Below, one piece after another: positions 32,995 through 40,645 of a stretch of DNA of 45,143 nt; the first letter of the stretch is position 1; every line of letters starts with the position of its first letter. The position numbers and the translations under genes are program-made. Source of the stretch: an uncultured Collinsella sp. (GTDB taxonomy: Bacteria; Actinomycetota; Coriobacteriia; Coriobacteriales; Coriobacteriaceae); the NCBI GenBank assembly GCA_900540945.1, contig UQHQ01000014.1, positions 1 through 45,143 on the forward strand, given 5' to 3'. A model generated the notes under the pieces. It was not told where the DNA came from and did no database searches. It worked only from the letters and a program-made list of their open reading frames with translations.

Positions 32995-33009
32995 TACGTA
33001 TATAACGTC
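32995..33009 (-). promoter_or_regulatory. Candidate GntR operator
   Basis: TACGTATATAACGTC, 37-51 bases upstream of the start codon in an AT-rich stretch. Shares TATAACG with 38991 and 40275. Confidence 0.45.
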
Positions 33010-33050
33010 TAGTTTCATGTTACCTCATATTGATAAAACGATACACCCTC

Positions 33051-33097
33051 CCTACCAAAAAGCGACAGCTTCATTTTGGTAGGTTTTATCTGGGCAA
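33051..33097. repeat. TTGCCCAGATAAAACC palindromic repeat, copy 2
   Basis: Inverted orientation: CCTACCAAAA ... TTTTGGTAGG then TTTTATCTGGGCAA. Confidence 0.78.
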
Positions 33098-33101
33098 ACG
33101 A

Positions 33102-33137
33102 GAGCCCCTCGAAAGCAACGAGGCTTTCGAGGGGCTC
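33102..33137. terminator. Terminator of YitT-family gene
   Basis: 15-bp perfect stem GAGCCCCTCGAAAGC / GCTTTCGAGGGGCTC with six-base loop, 40 bases after the stop codon. No long T-run. Confidence 0.75.
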
Positions 33138-33177
33138 ATTCGGATGGACTACGCTTGGCCGGCAAAATGCCAAAACC

Positions 33178-34185
33178 CTACTTCCCGTCATCCTGCTGCA
33201 GGCTGTCCTGCTCGCAGAGGCGCGCCTGCCTGCTGGCCATACGCGCGGGCTTGTCGGGATCGGGAACGGCCGTGGGCATGGGCTCGTCGACATGACCACC
33301 CCACCAGCCGCCCACAAAGTTGAGCGTGTGGAACACATTGATCACGGCGCCGGAGTCAATGTCGCACACCAGCTTGATAATGTCCTGACTCTCGTAGGTC
33401 GAGACAACGGCGTGCAGCAGGTACATCTTTTCGCGGCTGTATCCGCCGACTACCTCAGCGCAGCTAATGCCGTGCTGAAAATGGTCAACATAGGCGGTCA
33501 TGACCTCATCTGCCTTGCGCGTCGTGATCTGCAGCGTCACGCGGTCGTAGCGACGATAGAAACTGTCGATGGTCTTGGTCGAAATGAACTGGAACACGAT
33601 GGAGTACGCCGCCTTGTCCCAGCCAAACATAAAGCCAAAGATCGCCAGGATAAAGCAGTTGAAACCAAAGATGACGCCCCAGATAGTCTTGCCCGTGTGG
33701 TTGGAGACCCACAGCGCGATAAAGTCGGTGCCGCCGGTGGATGCGCCGGACTTGAGCGCGATGGCAGCGCCCAGACCCGAGACCACGCCGCCAAAAATGA
33801 TGAGCATGATCTTGTCGCCCAAAAACGGGGAAAAGTGAAAGATGTTGAGGAACAGCGACGAGAGCACGACCTGCATCATCGAGAAGATGACGAAGCGCTT
33901 GCTAATGCCGCTCCAGCATAGGAGCGCCACAGGGATGTTGAGCGCGAGCATACCGAGCGAGATGTCGATGTGAACGCCGCCCAGCGAGGTAACGCGATCG
34001 AGTAGGACCGCGACGCCGGTAAGACCGCTCGGAAGCAGGTCGGCGGGCTGAATGAACGCCTGGATCAGAAATGTCTGAAGAACGGCGGAAATGGTGACCG
34101 CCACGGCAGTAATGGCGCGGCGGACGATGGTGAGGCGGCCGAGCACGAGCACTCGGTCCGTGAGCTGATCGATGGCGTTCGCCAC
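33178..34185 (-). CDS. YitT-family membrane protein
   Basis: 335 residues. Start GTG 34185 with GAAGGGAGC upstream. Five or so membrane helices (first about 20-45) with LPSGLTGVAVLLDR and the conserved GASTGGTDFIALWVS typical of YitT (DUF161), then the cytoplasmic DUF2179 domain (ITTRKADEVMTAYVDHFQHG and AVVSTYESQDIIKLV). The C-terminal 40 residues are hydrophilic and specific to this protein. Function of the family is unknown, possibly small-molecule transport. Monocistronic between terminators. Confidence 0.92.
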   Translation of the reverse strand: MANAIDQLTDRVLVLGRLTIVRRAITAVAVTISAVLQTFLIQAFIQPADLLPSGLTGVAVLLDRVTSLGGVHIDISLGMLALNIPVALLCWSGISKRFVIFSMMQVVLSSLFLNIFHFSPFLGDKIMLIIFGGVVSGLGAAIALKSGASTGGTDFIALWVSNHTGKTIWGVIFGFNCFILAIFGFMFGWDKAAYSIVFQFISTKTIDSFYRRYDRVTLQITTRKADEVMTAYVDHFQHGISCAEVVGGYSREKMYLLHAVVSTYESQDIIKLVCDIDSGAVINVFHTLNFVGGWWGGHVDEPMPTAVPDPDKPARMASRQARLCEQDSLQQDDGK

Positions 34186-34311
34186 GTAGGCTCCCTTCGA
34201 AGGCAGATGTAGTTGTGGGGCATGTCCGCGATTGTAGCATGGAGCGTGCGGGAGCGCTTCAATTCACCCTCTCTCGACAACCATCAGAAGGACCGTGAGG
34301 CCGCTCAAAAG

Positions 34312-34346
34312 AAAAACGCCGTGAAGAGAGCGGTCCCTTCACGGCG
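34312..34346 (-). terminator. Terminator of HAD phosphatase gene
   Basis: CGCCGTGAAG / CTTCACGGCG. On the minus strand it is followed by TTTTTC. Confidence 0.88.
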
Positions 34347-34356
34347 AATTCGGCAT

Positions 34357-34404
34357 TTGCCCAGATAAAACCTGCCAAAATAAACCTGTCCCTAAATGGC
34401 AGGT
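34357..34404. repeat. TTGCCCAGATAAAACC palindromic repeat, copy 3
   Basis: TTGCCCAGATAAAACCTGCC ... GGCAGGT. It supplies the stop codon and last codons of the HAD gene. Confidence 0.8.
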
Positions 34405-35021
34405 AGGATGTCGGTCAGGTTGTCGATGACGACGTCGGCGGCGGATTGGTCCAGGTTGACGCCCTCGTGCGGGCGCAGCGCCAGGACGCGGGCGCCGGAG
34501 CGCTTGCCGGCCTCGATACCCAAAGGCGAGTCCTCGATAACCAGGCACTCGGCAGGCTCCACCCCCAGCGCCTCCATGGCACGCAGGTAGATCTCGGGGT
34601 CGGGCTTAAACGCACTGCACTCGTGACCGCTGATGGTGTAGTCCAGCACGTCGGCGATACCGGCGATCTCCACCAGCTCGTCGATCAGCTCACGATAGGA
34701 CGAACTCGCGATGGCGCACTTCACGCCGCGCTCGTGCAGCTCACGCATCACCGGCTCCGTCTGCTCGTTGAGCAGCTCGGCATACGGAACGGGGTGGACC
34801 GGGCTGTAGACCTGCTTGTACTCCACGCGCAGACGCTCGCGCAGCTCAACATCGTCGGGCACCAGCGCCTCCCAAATGGCAGGCTCGTTAGACCCCGAAA
34901 GATCGGGAATCTCATCAAAGTGGAACCCCTTCTCTTCCATAAACGCCACGCGGCGGCGGTTGTAGAACCACTCGGTATCGACCAGCACGCCGTCCATGTC
35001 AAACAGCACTGCCTTGATCAT
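34392..35021 (-). CDS. HAD-superfamily hydrolase, beta-phosphoglucomutase-like
   Basis: 209 residues from the ATG at 35021; GGGAGGAG stands seven bases before it and would touch the alternative ATG at 35027. Motif I FDMDGVLVDTE (about 7-17), motif II ASSSYREL, motif III K in FKPDPEIY, motif IV IEDSPLGIEAG: all intact. Helical cap domain between motifs I and II. Likely a sugar-phosphate phosphatase or phosphomutase. It stands upstream of no other gene but lies beside the PTS/SIS operon and may serve sugar metabolism. The last residues (LPAI) and stop come from an intergenic repeat. Confidence 0.92.
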   Translation of the reverse strand: MIKAVLFDMDGVLVDTEWFYNRRRVAFMEEKGFHFDEIPDLSGSNEPAIWEALVPDDVELRERLRVEYKQVYSPVHPVPYAELLNEQTEPVMRELHERGVKCAIASSSYRELIDELVEIAGIADVLDYTISGHECSAFKPDPEIYLRAMEALGVEPAECLVIEDSPLGIEAGKRSGARVLALRPHEGVNLDQSAADVVIDNLTDILPAI

Positions 35022-35036
35022 ACGCATCTCCTCCCA

Positions 35037-35080
35037 CCTGCCAAAAAGGGACAGGTTTTTTTGGTAGGTTTTATCTGGGG
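35037..35080. repeat. TTGCCCAGATAAAACC palindromic repeat, copy 4
   Basis: CCTGCCAAAAAGGGACAGG ... TTTTGGTAGGTTTTATCTGGG, reverse orientation, immediately upstream of the HAD ribosome site. Confidence 0.75.
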
Positions 35081-35119
35081 CTTTGCGACGCGACAGACAC
35101 GCTCTCCCCAGAGCAAAAA

Positions 35120-35145
35120 GGGGACGGGGCGCAAACCCCATCCCC
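35120..35145 (-). terminator. Terminator of PTS/SIS operon
   Basis: GGGGACGGGG / CCCCATCCCC, followed on the minus strand by TTTTTGC. Confidence 0.8.
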
Positions 35146-35179
35146 TCTCAATCAACCCGTAAGGTCTACTTACTTGTGA

Positions 35180-36163
35180 TTAGTAGGAAAGCTTCCACAT
35201 GTAGCGACGCATGGTCAGCGGGTGCTGACGGGCCTCGGCGATCTGGTTGCCGTACTCGCGCATAACGGCGAGGTGCAGCAGCGGGTTGAAGTAGGTGACG
35301 ACGCTCGCGGGCACGGCGTCAGCCAGGCCGTAGTCCTTGGAATCGATCAGAGCGACCTTGGCGCCCATGCGCTTAAGGAAGGTGAGGGCGCGGGCGTCCA
35401 TCGGACGGGTAGCGCCATCGGACATGAAGAAGACGTAGGGCTTACCCTCGGTGGAAACCTCGAACGGGCCGTGGAAGTACTCGCCGGTGTTGTAGGCGGC
35501 GGCGTCGATCCACTGCATCTCGGTGAACAGGAAGGCGGCGTGAGAATAAGCCATCTTCTCGGAGGCACCGGAAGCCATGAAGTAGATCATCTTGTCGTCC
35601 TTGAAGTCCTCGGCGAACTTCTTGGCGAGCTTCTTGCAGGACTGAGCAGCGTTCTCGCAGAGCTCAAAGACGTTGGTGAGGCCGGTGATCATGTCCTCGT
35701 AGTGGTCATAGCCCTCGGTCTGCTGAAGGATCTCGACAGCAAGAGCGATGGCGTAGCCGGGCTTCTCGCACTTGGCAGCGAAGTTGGCGTGGAAGCCGTG
35801 AACGATGACGTAGTCAGCGTCGACGGTCAGAGCGGAGCCAGCCTTGTTGGTGAGGGAGACGACCGGGCAGTTGTGCTTCTTGGCGGTCTTGTTGGCCTCG
35901 ACGGTCTCGGGCGTGGAGCCACCGAGGGAGCAGGTGATCACGAAGGTGTGCTCGTTGACCCAGGAAGGCGTGTCGTAGTTGAACTCGTTAGCGGTGAAGA
36001 TCTGAACGTTCAGCTTGTCCGTGTTGTTGGCCAGGAAGTACTTGGCGGGGTAAAGGTCGGACATGGAAGCGCCGCAGCCGACGAAGGCGACGCTGTGGAT
36101 CTCGTGGTTGGACAGGACGTCAGCGACGATCTGCTTAGGGAGGTTAAGGTCGATCTCGTACAT
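35180..36163 (-). CDS. SIS-domain sugar-phosphate deglycase/isomerase 3
   Basis: 327 residues. ATG 36163 chosen: AAAGGA lies nine bases upstream, whereas it touches the ATG at 36172. First SIS domain VAFVGCGASMSDLYPAKYFL with CSLGGSTPE (about 76-84); second YFMASGASEKMAYSHAAFLF. Active-site block TGEYFHGPFE and C-terminal RRYMWKLSY, shared with the paralogues. It is the last gene of the complete IIAB-IIC-IID operon, but two hairpins precede it, so separate control is possible. Context is that of Gfr/Frl systems: PTS import, then deglycase. Confidence 0.88.
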   Translation of the reverse strand: MYEIDLNLPKQIVADVLSNHEIHSVAFVGCGASMSDLYPAKYFLANNTDKLNVQIFTANEFNYDTPSWVNEHTFVITCSLGGSTPETVEANKTAKKHNCPVVSLTNKAGSALTVDADYVIVHGFHANFAAKCEKPGYAIALAVEILQQTEGYDHYEDMITGLTNVFELCENAAQSCKKLAKKFAEDFKDDKMIYFMASGASEKMAYSHAAFLFTEMQWIDAAAYNTGEYFHGPFEVSTEGKPYVFFMSDGATRPMDARALTFLKRMGAKVALIDSKDYGLADAVPASVVTYFNPLLHLAVMREYGNQIAEARQHPLTMRRYMWKLSY

Positions 36164-36255
36164 CTGACACATTCCTTTCGATTTTTGCGGCGCCACATTG
36201 CCGGGCGCTCGCAGGGTTACCGTGGTTTGGACCGAGTCGCCGGCCCGTTGAGGAT

Positions 36256-36326
36256 GTGACAAAGGGACTGCCCCTTGTCACGTATAGGGATGGAAGCCTG
36301 CCTGGGGTATGGGATGCCAGGCAGGC
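36256..36326 (-). terminator. Two intercistronic hairpins between IID and SIS 3
   Basis: GTGACAAAGGG/CCCCTTGTCAC (36256-36281) and GCCTGCCTGG/CCAGGCAGGC (36296-36326). No T-run; likely RNA processing or partial termination that lowers the distal gene. Confidence 0.5.
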
Positions 36327-36360
36327 CCCCGGGGGAAAGCGGTTAGACGCTTGGTCGCGA

Positions 36361-37194
36361 CTAGGCCAGGATGCCGACCGCGGAGAGGGCGATGCCGCCC
36401 ACGATGGCGATCACGAGAAGCCAACCGGTATTGACGTTCTTCTTGATGAGCCAGTACATAAGGCCAGTGAGGCCGAGGGAGATCATCTGGGGCATCATGC
36501 CGTCCAGGATGTCCTGGATCACGACGGTGCCCTCAGCGAACTGCAGCGGGGTGGTGGCGCCGATCAGCGTAGCGATCATGCCGCCCACGGACATAAGACC
36601 CACGATGCCGCAGACATACATGAGCTTCTCCATGAGGTCGCCGCCCTGGAGCTTGCTCAGGTACTCGTGGCCGCCCTGATAGCCCATCTTGGCTGCGAAC
36701 CAAGTGATCAGCACAGAGGGGACGATGGAGATGAGCATGGCCAGGATCGGGCCCATGATGGAGCCCTGCTGAGCCAGCTGAACGCCCAGGCCAAAGGCGA
36801 TAACGCGGATGGTGCCCTGGAAGAAGGAGTCACCGATGCCGGAAAGCGGACCCATGAGGGAGGTCTTGACCGCGTTAATCGAATCGGGATCGAAGTTCTC
36901 GGGATCCTTGGCGTACTCCTCCTCCATGGAGGCGGCGAGGCCCAGGATGAAAGCGCTCGTCTGCGGGGTGCAGTTGTAGAACGCCATGTGACGGTGGTAA
37001 GCCTCTTTCTTAGCAGCGAGCTGCTTGGGGTCGGACTCATCCGGATAGAGGCGATCAAGCGTGGGAACCATGCCGTAGAGGAAGCCCATGTTCATCTGAC
37101 GCTCGTAGTTCCAAGAGGCCTGGATGGCCCAGGAGCGCCAGAAGAACTGGCTGACCTTCTTGTTCAGGGACACGTCCTTGGTTGCGGTTGCCAT
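36361..37194 (-). CDS. PTS mannose-family IID component (complete system)
   Basis: 277 residues from the ATG at 37194, with AAGGAGGAACA upstream. QFFWRSWAIQASWNYERQMN, LMGPLSGIGDSFFQGTIR (about 116-133) and a C-terminal membrane bundle ending VGILA are standard IID features. With IIC it forms the membrane channel. Coupled in an operon with IIC (13 bases upstream) and IIAB. Clearly related to the IID at 16227 but not a recent duplicate. Confidence 0.95.
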   Translation of the reverse strand: MATATKDVSLNKKVSQFFWRSWAIQASWNYERQMNMGFLYGMVPTLDRLYPDESDPKQLAAKKEAYHRHMAFYNCTPQTSAFILGLAASMEEEYAKDPENFDPDSINAVKTSLMGPLSGIGDSFFQGTIRVIAFGLGVQLAQQGSIMGPILAMLISIVPSVLITWFAAKMGYQGGHEYLSKLQGGDLMEKLMYVCGIVGLMSVGGMIATLIGATTPLQFAEGTVVIQDILDGMMPQMISLGLTGLMYWLIKKNVNTGWLLVIAIVGGIALSAVGILA

Positions 37195-37207
37195 AGTGTG
37201 TTCCTCC

Positions 37208-38002
37208 TTAGTCTTCGTCGTCTTCGAGCGGATCGTAGTCGGAATCGACACCGGCGGCTGCATGGGAACCGTTGAACTTGAAGCCCATGAAGACGACAGC
37301 CAGGCACACACCGATCAGAGCGACCGCGATGACGGACAGGTTGAGGTAAGCGGCGAGCAGGAAACCGATGAACAGGAACGGAGTCATACCCTTCTTGATC
37401 ATCATGGTGAGCAGCAGGGCCAAGCCGTAGGCGGTCATGATCTTGGTCGAAACGTTAAGACCAGTGGACAGCCACTCGGGAACCATGTTGACGATGGCCT
37501 GAACCAGGTCGGTGCCAACAAAGACGGCGAGGAAGATCGGCAGGAAGTACATGACGGCGTACAGACCGGAGCCGGCGCAGATGTGCATACGGTAGGCGGT
37601 CTTGAACTTTCCGTTATCGATCGCGTTATCTGCCACATGGGTGAGGGCGGCGATGATGGAGCGGAACACGATGCCGAGGAGCTGACCCAGGACGGCGACC
37701 GGGATGGCGATCGTCATGGCGGTCTCGGCGGAAGCATCGGTCAGGCACGCAAAGGCAGCGGCCACGATGCCGCCCAGGACCATATCGGGCGGAACGGCGG
37801 CGCCGACCTGCACCAGGCCCATGGACACGAGCTCGACGGCGGCACCGACGGCAAGGCCGGTGGGCACATCGCCCAGCAGCAGACCGACGAGCGTAGCGCC
37901 AACGAGGGGCTGCTCGAAGTTAAGACGACCGAGCAGGCGGGAGTCCCACATGCAGAACACGCCGACGAGGCCGACGAGCACCGCACTGATGAACGTATTC
38001 AT
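37208..38002 (-). CDS. PTS mannose-family IIC component (complete system)
   Basis: 264 residues. Full N-terminal helix (NTFISAVLVGLVGVFCMWDS), then FEQPLVGATLVGLLLGD (about 29-45), the family core, and repeated hydrophobic helices. A charged tail (DSDYDPLEDDED) ends it. GGAG ribosome site before ATG 38002. Forms the sugar pore with IID. It serves as reference for the shortened IIC at 17075. Confidence 0.95.
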   Translation of the reverse strand: MNTFISAVLVGLVGVFCMWDSRLLGRLNFEQPLVGATLVGLLLGDVPTGLAVGAAVELVSMGLVQVGAAVPPDMVLGGIVAAAFACLTDASAETAMTIAIPVAVLGQLLGIVFRSIIAALTHVADNAIDNGKFKTAYRMHICAGSGLYAVMYFLPIFLAVFVGTDLVQAIVNMVPEWLSTGLNVSTKIMTAYGLALLLTMMIKKGMTPFLFIGFLLAAYLNLSVIAVALIGVCLAVVFMGFKFNGSHAAAGVDSDYDPLEDDED

Positions 38003-38038
38003 ACCCTTCTCCTTTCAGTCAGGCAAAAGCCTGGTTGA

Positions 38039-38962
38039 TTACAGCTTGGCGTCGATGTCGACGCTCTGATACGTAGGGGTCTGCTGGACGTAGAGCTTGA
38101 TGCCCATGTCGAGCAGCTGGTTGACGTCGGCCTTCTGGGTGGCGTCGAGGAAGACGGAGCTGTCCTTGCCGCCAATCTGATCGGCACCGTCGTGGTTGGC
38201 GGTGGCGCCCAGGTTGATGGCGTCGAGCTTGTAGCCCTGGCAGAACTGCAGCATCTCGGCAGTGTTGCCAAAGACGAACATGACGCGCTCGCCAAGGGTG
38301 TTGAGCTTGTCCATCTTGGCGAGGGCACGCTCGACGGTGAAGACGTTCAGGCGCACGCCCTGGGGCTTGGCCAGCTTAAGAGCGCCCTTCTTGATGTCAT
38401 CGTTGGCGGCAGCGTTGTCGACGACGATGATGCGCTCGGCCTGAACCTTGGTGGTCCAGGTAAAGACGACCTGGCCGTGCAGCAGACGGTAGTCAAGACG
38501 TGCGAGGACGATCTTGGCGGGACCGGAGCTGTGACGGGACGCCTTGGCCTTCTTGGCGGGAGCCGCGGCGGCCTCGACCGGTGCGTTGGGGTTGGTCAGA
38601 CCGGTGCGGGCCTCGTTGATGAGGGCCGCGAGCTCGGCGCCCTTGACGGGGACGGGGCTCATAGCGAGCGTGAGCGCCAGCGGGATGTTGAAACCGCTGA
38701 CAACCGTGAACTTCGTGCCGTTCTTGGAAAGCTCGACCATGTTGTTGTTGACCGAGCTGCCGAGCATATCGGTCAGCACATAGACGCTGTCGTCCGCGTT
38801 GAACGTGGCGATCATGGCGTCCACCTTATTGGTGATGGGCTCCTTGTCGTCACGAGCAAGCGACACGACGTGGACGTTCGACACGTCGCCGAGAACCATC
38901 TCGAGCGTGTCTTTGGCGCCTGCGGCCAGGCCGCCATGAGATGCGAGAATGATCTGATTCAT
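38039..38962 (-). CDS. PTS mannose-family IIAB fusion
   Basis: 307 residues. IIA domain 1-130 with phospho-His9 in ILASHGGLA; linker Ala/Pro/Lys-rich (about 132-147); IIB domain from about 150 with the phospho-His in RLDYRLLHGQVVFTW. Phosphate passes from HPr to IIA, IIB and the sugar. Start ATG 38962 with AAGGAGGAGG. First gene of the operon; promoter with TATAAT lies just upstream. The only IIAB in the window, so it may also energise the IIC/IID pair at 16227-17809. Confidence 0.95.
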   Translation of the reverse strand: MNQIILASHGGLAAGAKDTLEMVLGDVSNVHVVSLARDDKEPITNKVDAMIATFNADDSVYVLTDMLGSSVNNNMVELSKNGTKFTVVSGFNIPLALTLAMSPVPVKGAELAALINEARTGLTNPNAPVEAAAAPAKKAKASRHSSGPAKIVLARLDYRLLHGQVVFTWTTKVQAERIIVVDNAAANDDIKKGALKLAKPQGVRLNVFTVERALAKMDKLNTLGERVMFVFGNTAEMLQFCQGYKLDAINLGATANHDGADQIGGKDSSVFLDATQKADVNQLLDMGIKLYVQQTPTYQSVDIDAKL

Positions 38963-38988
38963 CTTGCCTCCTCCTTTTCGTTATGGTC

Positions 38989-39008
38989 ATTATAACGTCT
39001 TATACGTT
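38989..39008 (-). promoter_or_regulatory. PTS operon -10 box overlapped by inverted repeat
   Basis: TATAAT on the minus strand (38989-38994) and AACGT-CTTAT-ACGTT (38994-39008) directly upstream of it. The overlap suggests repression by a GntR protein. Confidence 0.5.
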
Positions 39009-39144
39009 GCTTATATTGCTAATTAGTATAAAGACCGTTCGCGGGTGAAAATCGACCGTTGACGGGTTTAACGTAATCGAAACGTTGGTGCAGGGTAGGT
39101 CGGCGCTGTCCTGGCGACGCCCGATCAGACGCCTCCCCAATCCC

Positions 39145-40227
39145 CTATCGCACGAAGTACCAGGGGCTTTCCTGCACGGTGGGCTCCAGCGCGATGCCAG
39201 TGCGTTCCTTAAACAGATCCATGTCCTGCGATTTCTCCGTCCACCACGCGTTGGGCTTAAAGGTCATGCTCTCAACGACATGACCGACAAACACGCTGTT
39301 GCGCAGCTTGGAGAAGTCGGTATTCATGATCAGGATGGACGCGAGCACCAGCACAATGCCCAGAACCTTGATCGCGCCGGCGGGCTCGGCATAGACACCA
39401 ATGCCCACCAGTACGGTGACGACCGTCTCGAAAGACATTACGACGGGAACTTTCGATGTCTCGAGCCCCATGGACAGACCCTGCATATATAAGATGTAAG
39501 CCACGGCTGTGGGGATGAGTCCAAAGCCAAGGAACAGCAGCAGCAGCTGTGGCGACATTGCCGCGGCGACATCCGGCCACGGAGCCGCGATAGCTGCCAT
39601 AACCGCACCGCCAAAAACAAAGCCCCAAAACGTGACAGCCAGCGGGTGGACCGTCTTGGTTGCTATCCGGCTAAACACCGCGAGCGACGCACCACAAAAG
39701 CCCGCAATCACGCCCGACGTGACGCCCCAAACCGAAAAATGAAAACCAGAAAGGTCGCCATTGGTCACTGCAAGCACGCAGCCAACGATGTTGAAGACAA
39801 TGGCAACGAGCTTGTTGGGGGTCACGTCCTCGCGATAAAGCACGCGACCGAGCACGACGCCAAACACCGGCGAGGTATAGAGCAGCACCGAGGCCGTGGA
39901 CATGCCGACCTCGCCCATGCACTCGTAATAGCAGGTGTTGGCGGCGGCCAGACCAACGATACCGACAAGTGCGCAGGGAACAAGCTCTTTAGGGCTTGCC
40001 TTGAACAGGGCCAGGGGACCCTGAGCCACGGTAGACCCCTCACCCGGACGGCAGCCCATAAACATCAGGACCGGCGCCAAGATAAGCGCTCCGACCAACA
40101 AGCGAAAGGCAGCCATGCTCTGGGACGAAACGCCCATGGCCGAGATGCCGTTTACAAAGATTCCGATGCTGCCCCACATAAGCGCGGCGACCAGCACCAG
40201 CACGTAGCCCAGATTGCTTTTCTTCAA
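39145..40227 (-). CDS. EamA-family (DMT) exporter
   Basis: 360 residues from a TTG at 40227 with GAGGAGG five bases upstream; the ATG 12 codons earlier (40263) has no ribosome site and abuts the promoter. Ten membrane helices in two EamA repeats; first SNLGYVLVLVAALMWGSIG, second starts SVWGVTSGVIAGFCGASLAV. The hydrophilic C-terminal 50 residues (WWTEKSQDMDLFKERTG) are an unusual extension. Family members export amino acids or metabolites; an amino acid released by the deglycases is a possible cargo, by context only. Confidence 0.9.
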   Translation of the reverse strand: MKKSNLGYVLVLVAALMWGSIGIFVNGISAMGVSSQSMAAFRLLVGALILAPVLMFMGCRPGEGSTVAQGPLALFKASPKELVPCALVGIVGLAAANTCYYECMGEVGMSTASVLLYTSPVFGVVLGRVLYREDVTPNKLVAIVFNIVGCVLAVTNGDLSGFHFSVWGVTSGVIAGFCGASLAVFSRIATKTVHPLAVTFWGFVFGGAVMAAIAAPWPDVAAAMSPQLLLLFLGFGLIPTAVAYILYMQGLSMGLETSKVPVVMSFETVVTVLVGIGVYAEPAGAIKVLGIVLVLASILIMNTDFSKLRNSVFVGHVVESMTFKPNAWWTEKSQDMDLFKERTGIALEPTVQESPWYFVR

Positions 40228-40266
40228 CGCAGCCTCCTCGATATTGTTTCCAATATGTTTCACACT

Positions 40267-40286
40267 ACGTTATAGTCGTTATATAC
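40267..40286 (-). promoter_or_regulatory. Candidate operator of EamA gene
   Basis: ACGTTATAGTCGTTATATAC; the minus-strand reading contains GTATATAACG, identical to part of the site at 32998-33007. Confidence 0.45.
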
Positions 40287-40371
40287 ATTTTTCAAGACAC
40301 AAATCGGCGAGCGGGAAAATCCGATCGCCCACACACTCATTGGGTACTCATTGGGGACGTACTTAAATGAG

Positions 40372-40427
40372 TAGTCGTTGGGGACGTTCTTGGATGACTA
40401 GTCATTTAAGAACGTCCCCAACGACTA
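40372..40427. repeat. Palindrome with perfect 20-bp arms
   Basis: TAGTCGTTGGGGACGTTCTT (40372-40391) faces its exact complement at 40408-40427; the loop holds ATGACTAGTCAT, itself a palindrome. Partial copies CATTGGGGACGTAC (40349) and CTGTCCCCAA (40431) flank it. In a 415-bp gap without genes. Confidence 0.85.
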
Positions 40428-40538
40428 GGACTGTCCCCAACTGCCGGCAGAAAAGGAACGTTCCCAACGTCTAAGGCGCCGCTGGTTGAGCATAAGTCAG
40501 CGAGCGGGCCGCATTTGAGGCAAGGTGACGTGAAACGA

Positions 40539-40567
40539 AAGGGCGCTGACCTTCTGGTCGCGCCCTT
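40539..40567 (-). terminator. Hairpin downstream of SIS deglycase 4
   Basis: AAGGGCGC-T-GACC / GGTC-GCGCCCTT, enclosed by a larger imperfect inverted repeat (CGCATTTG at 40510 facing CAAATGCG at 40589). Confidence 0.55.
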
Positions 40568-40602
40568 GAAGTTGAACGTCAGATTGCCCAAATGCGGACC
40601 GC

Positions 40603-40645
40603 GCAGCGTCGAGCCGTTACGCGGTTTGGTAAAACCGCGTAACTA
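40603..40645 (-). repeat. GCAGCGTCGAGCCGTTACGC repeat with hairpin, copy 2
   Basis: Matches 32194-32235; includes GCGGTTT-GGTA-AAACCGC and overlaps the TAG stop of the SIS gene. Confidence 0.75.
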
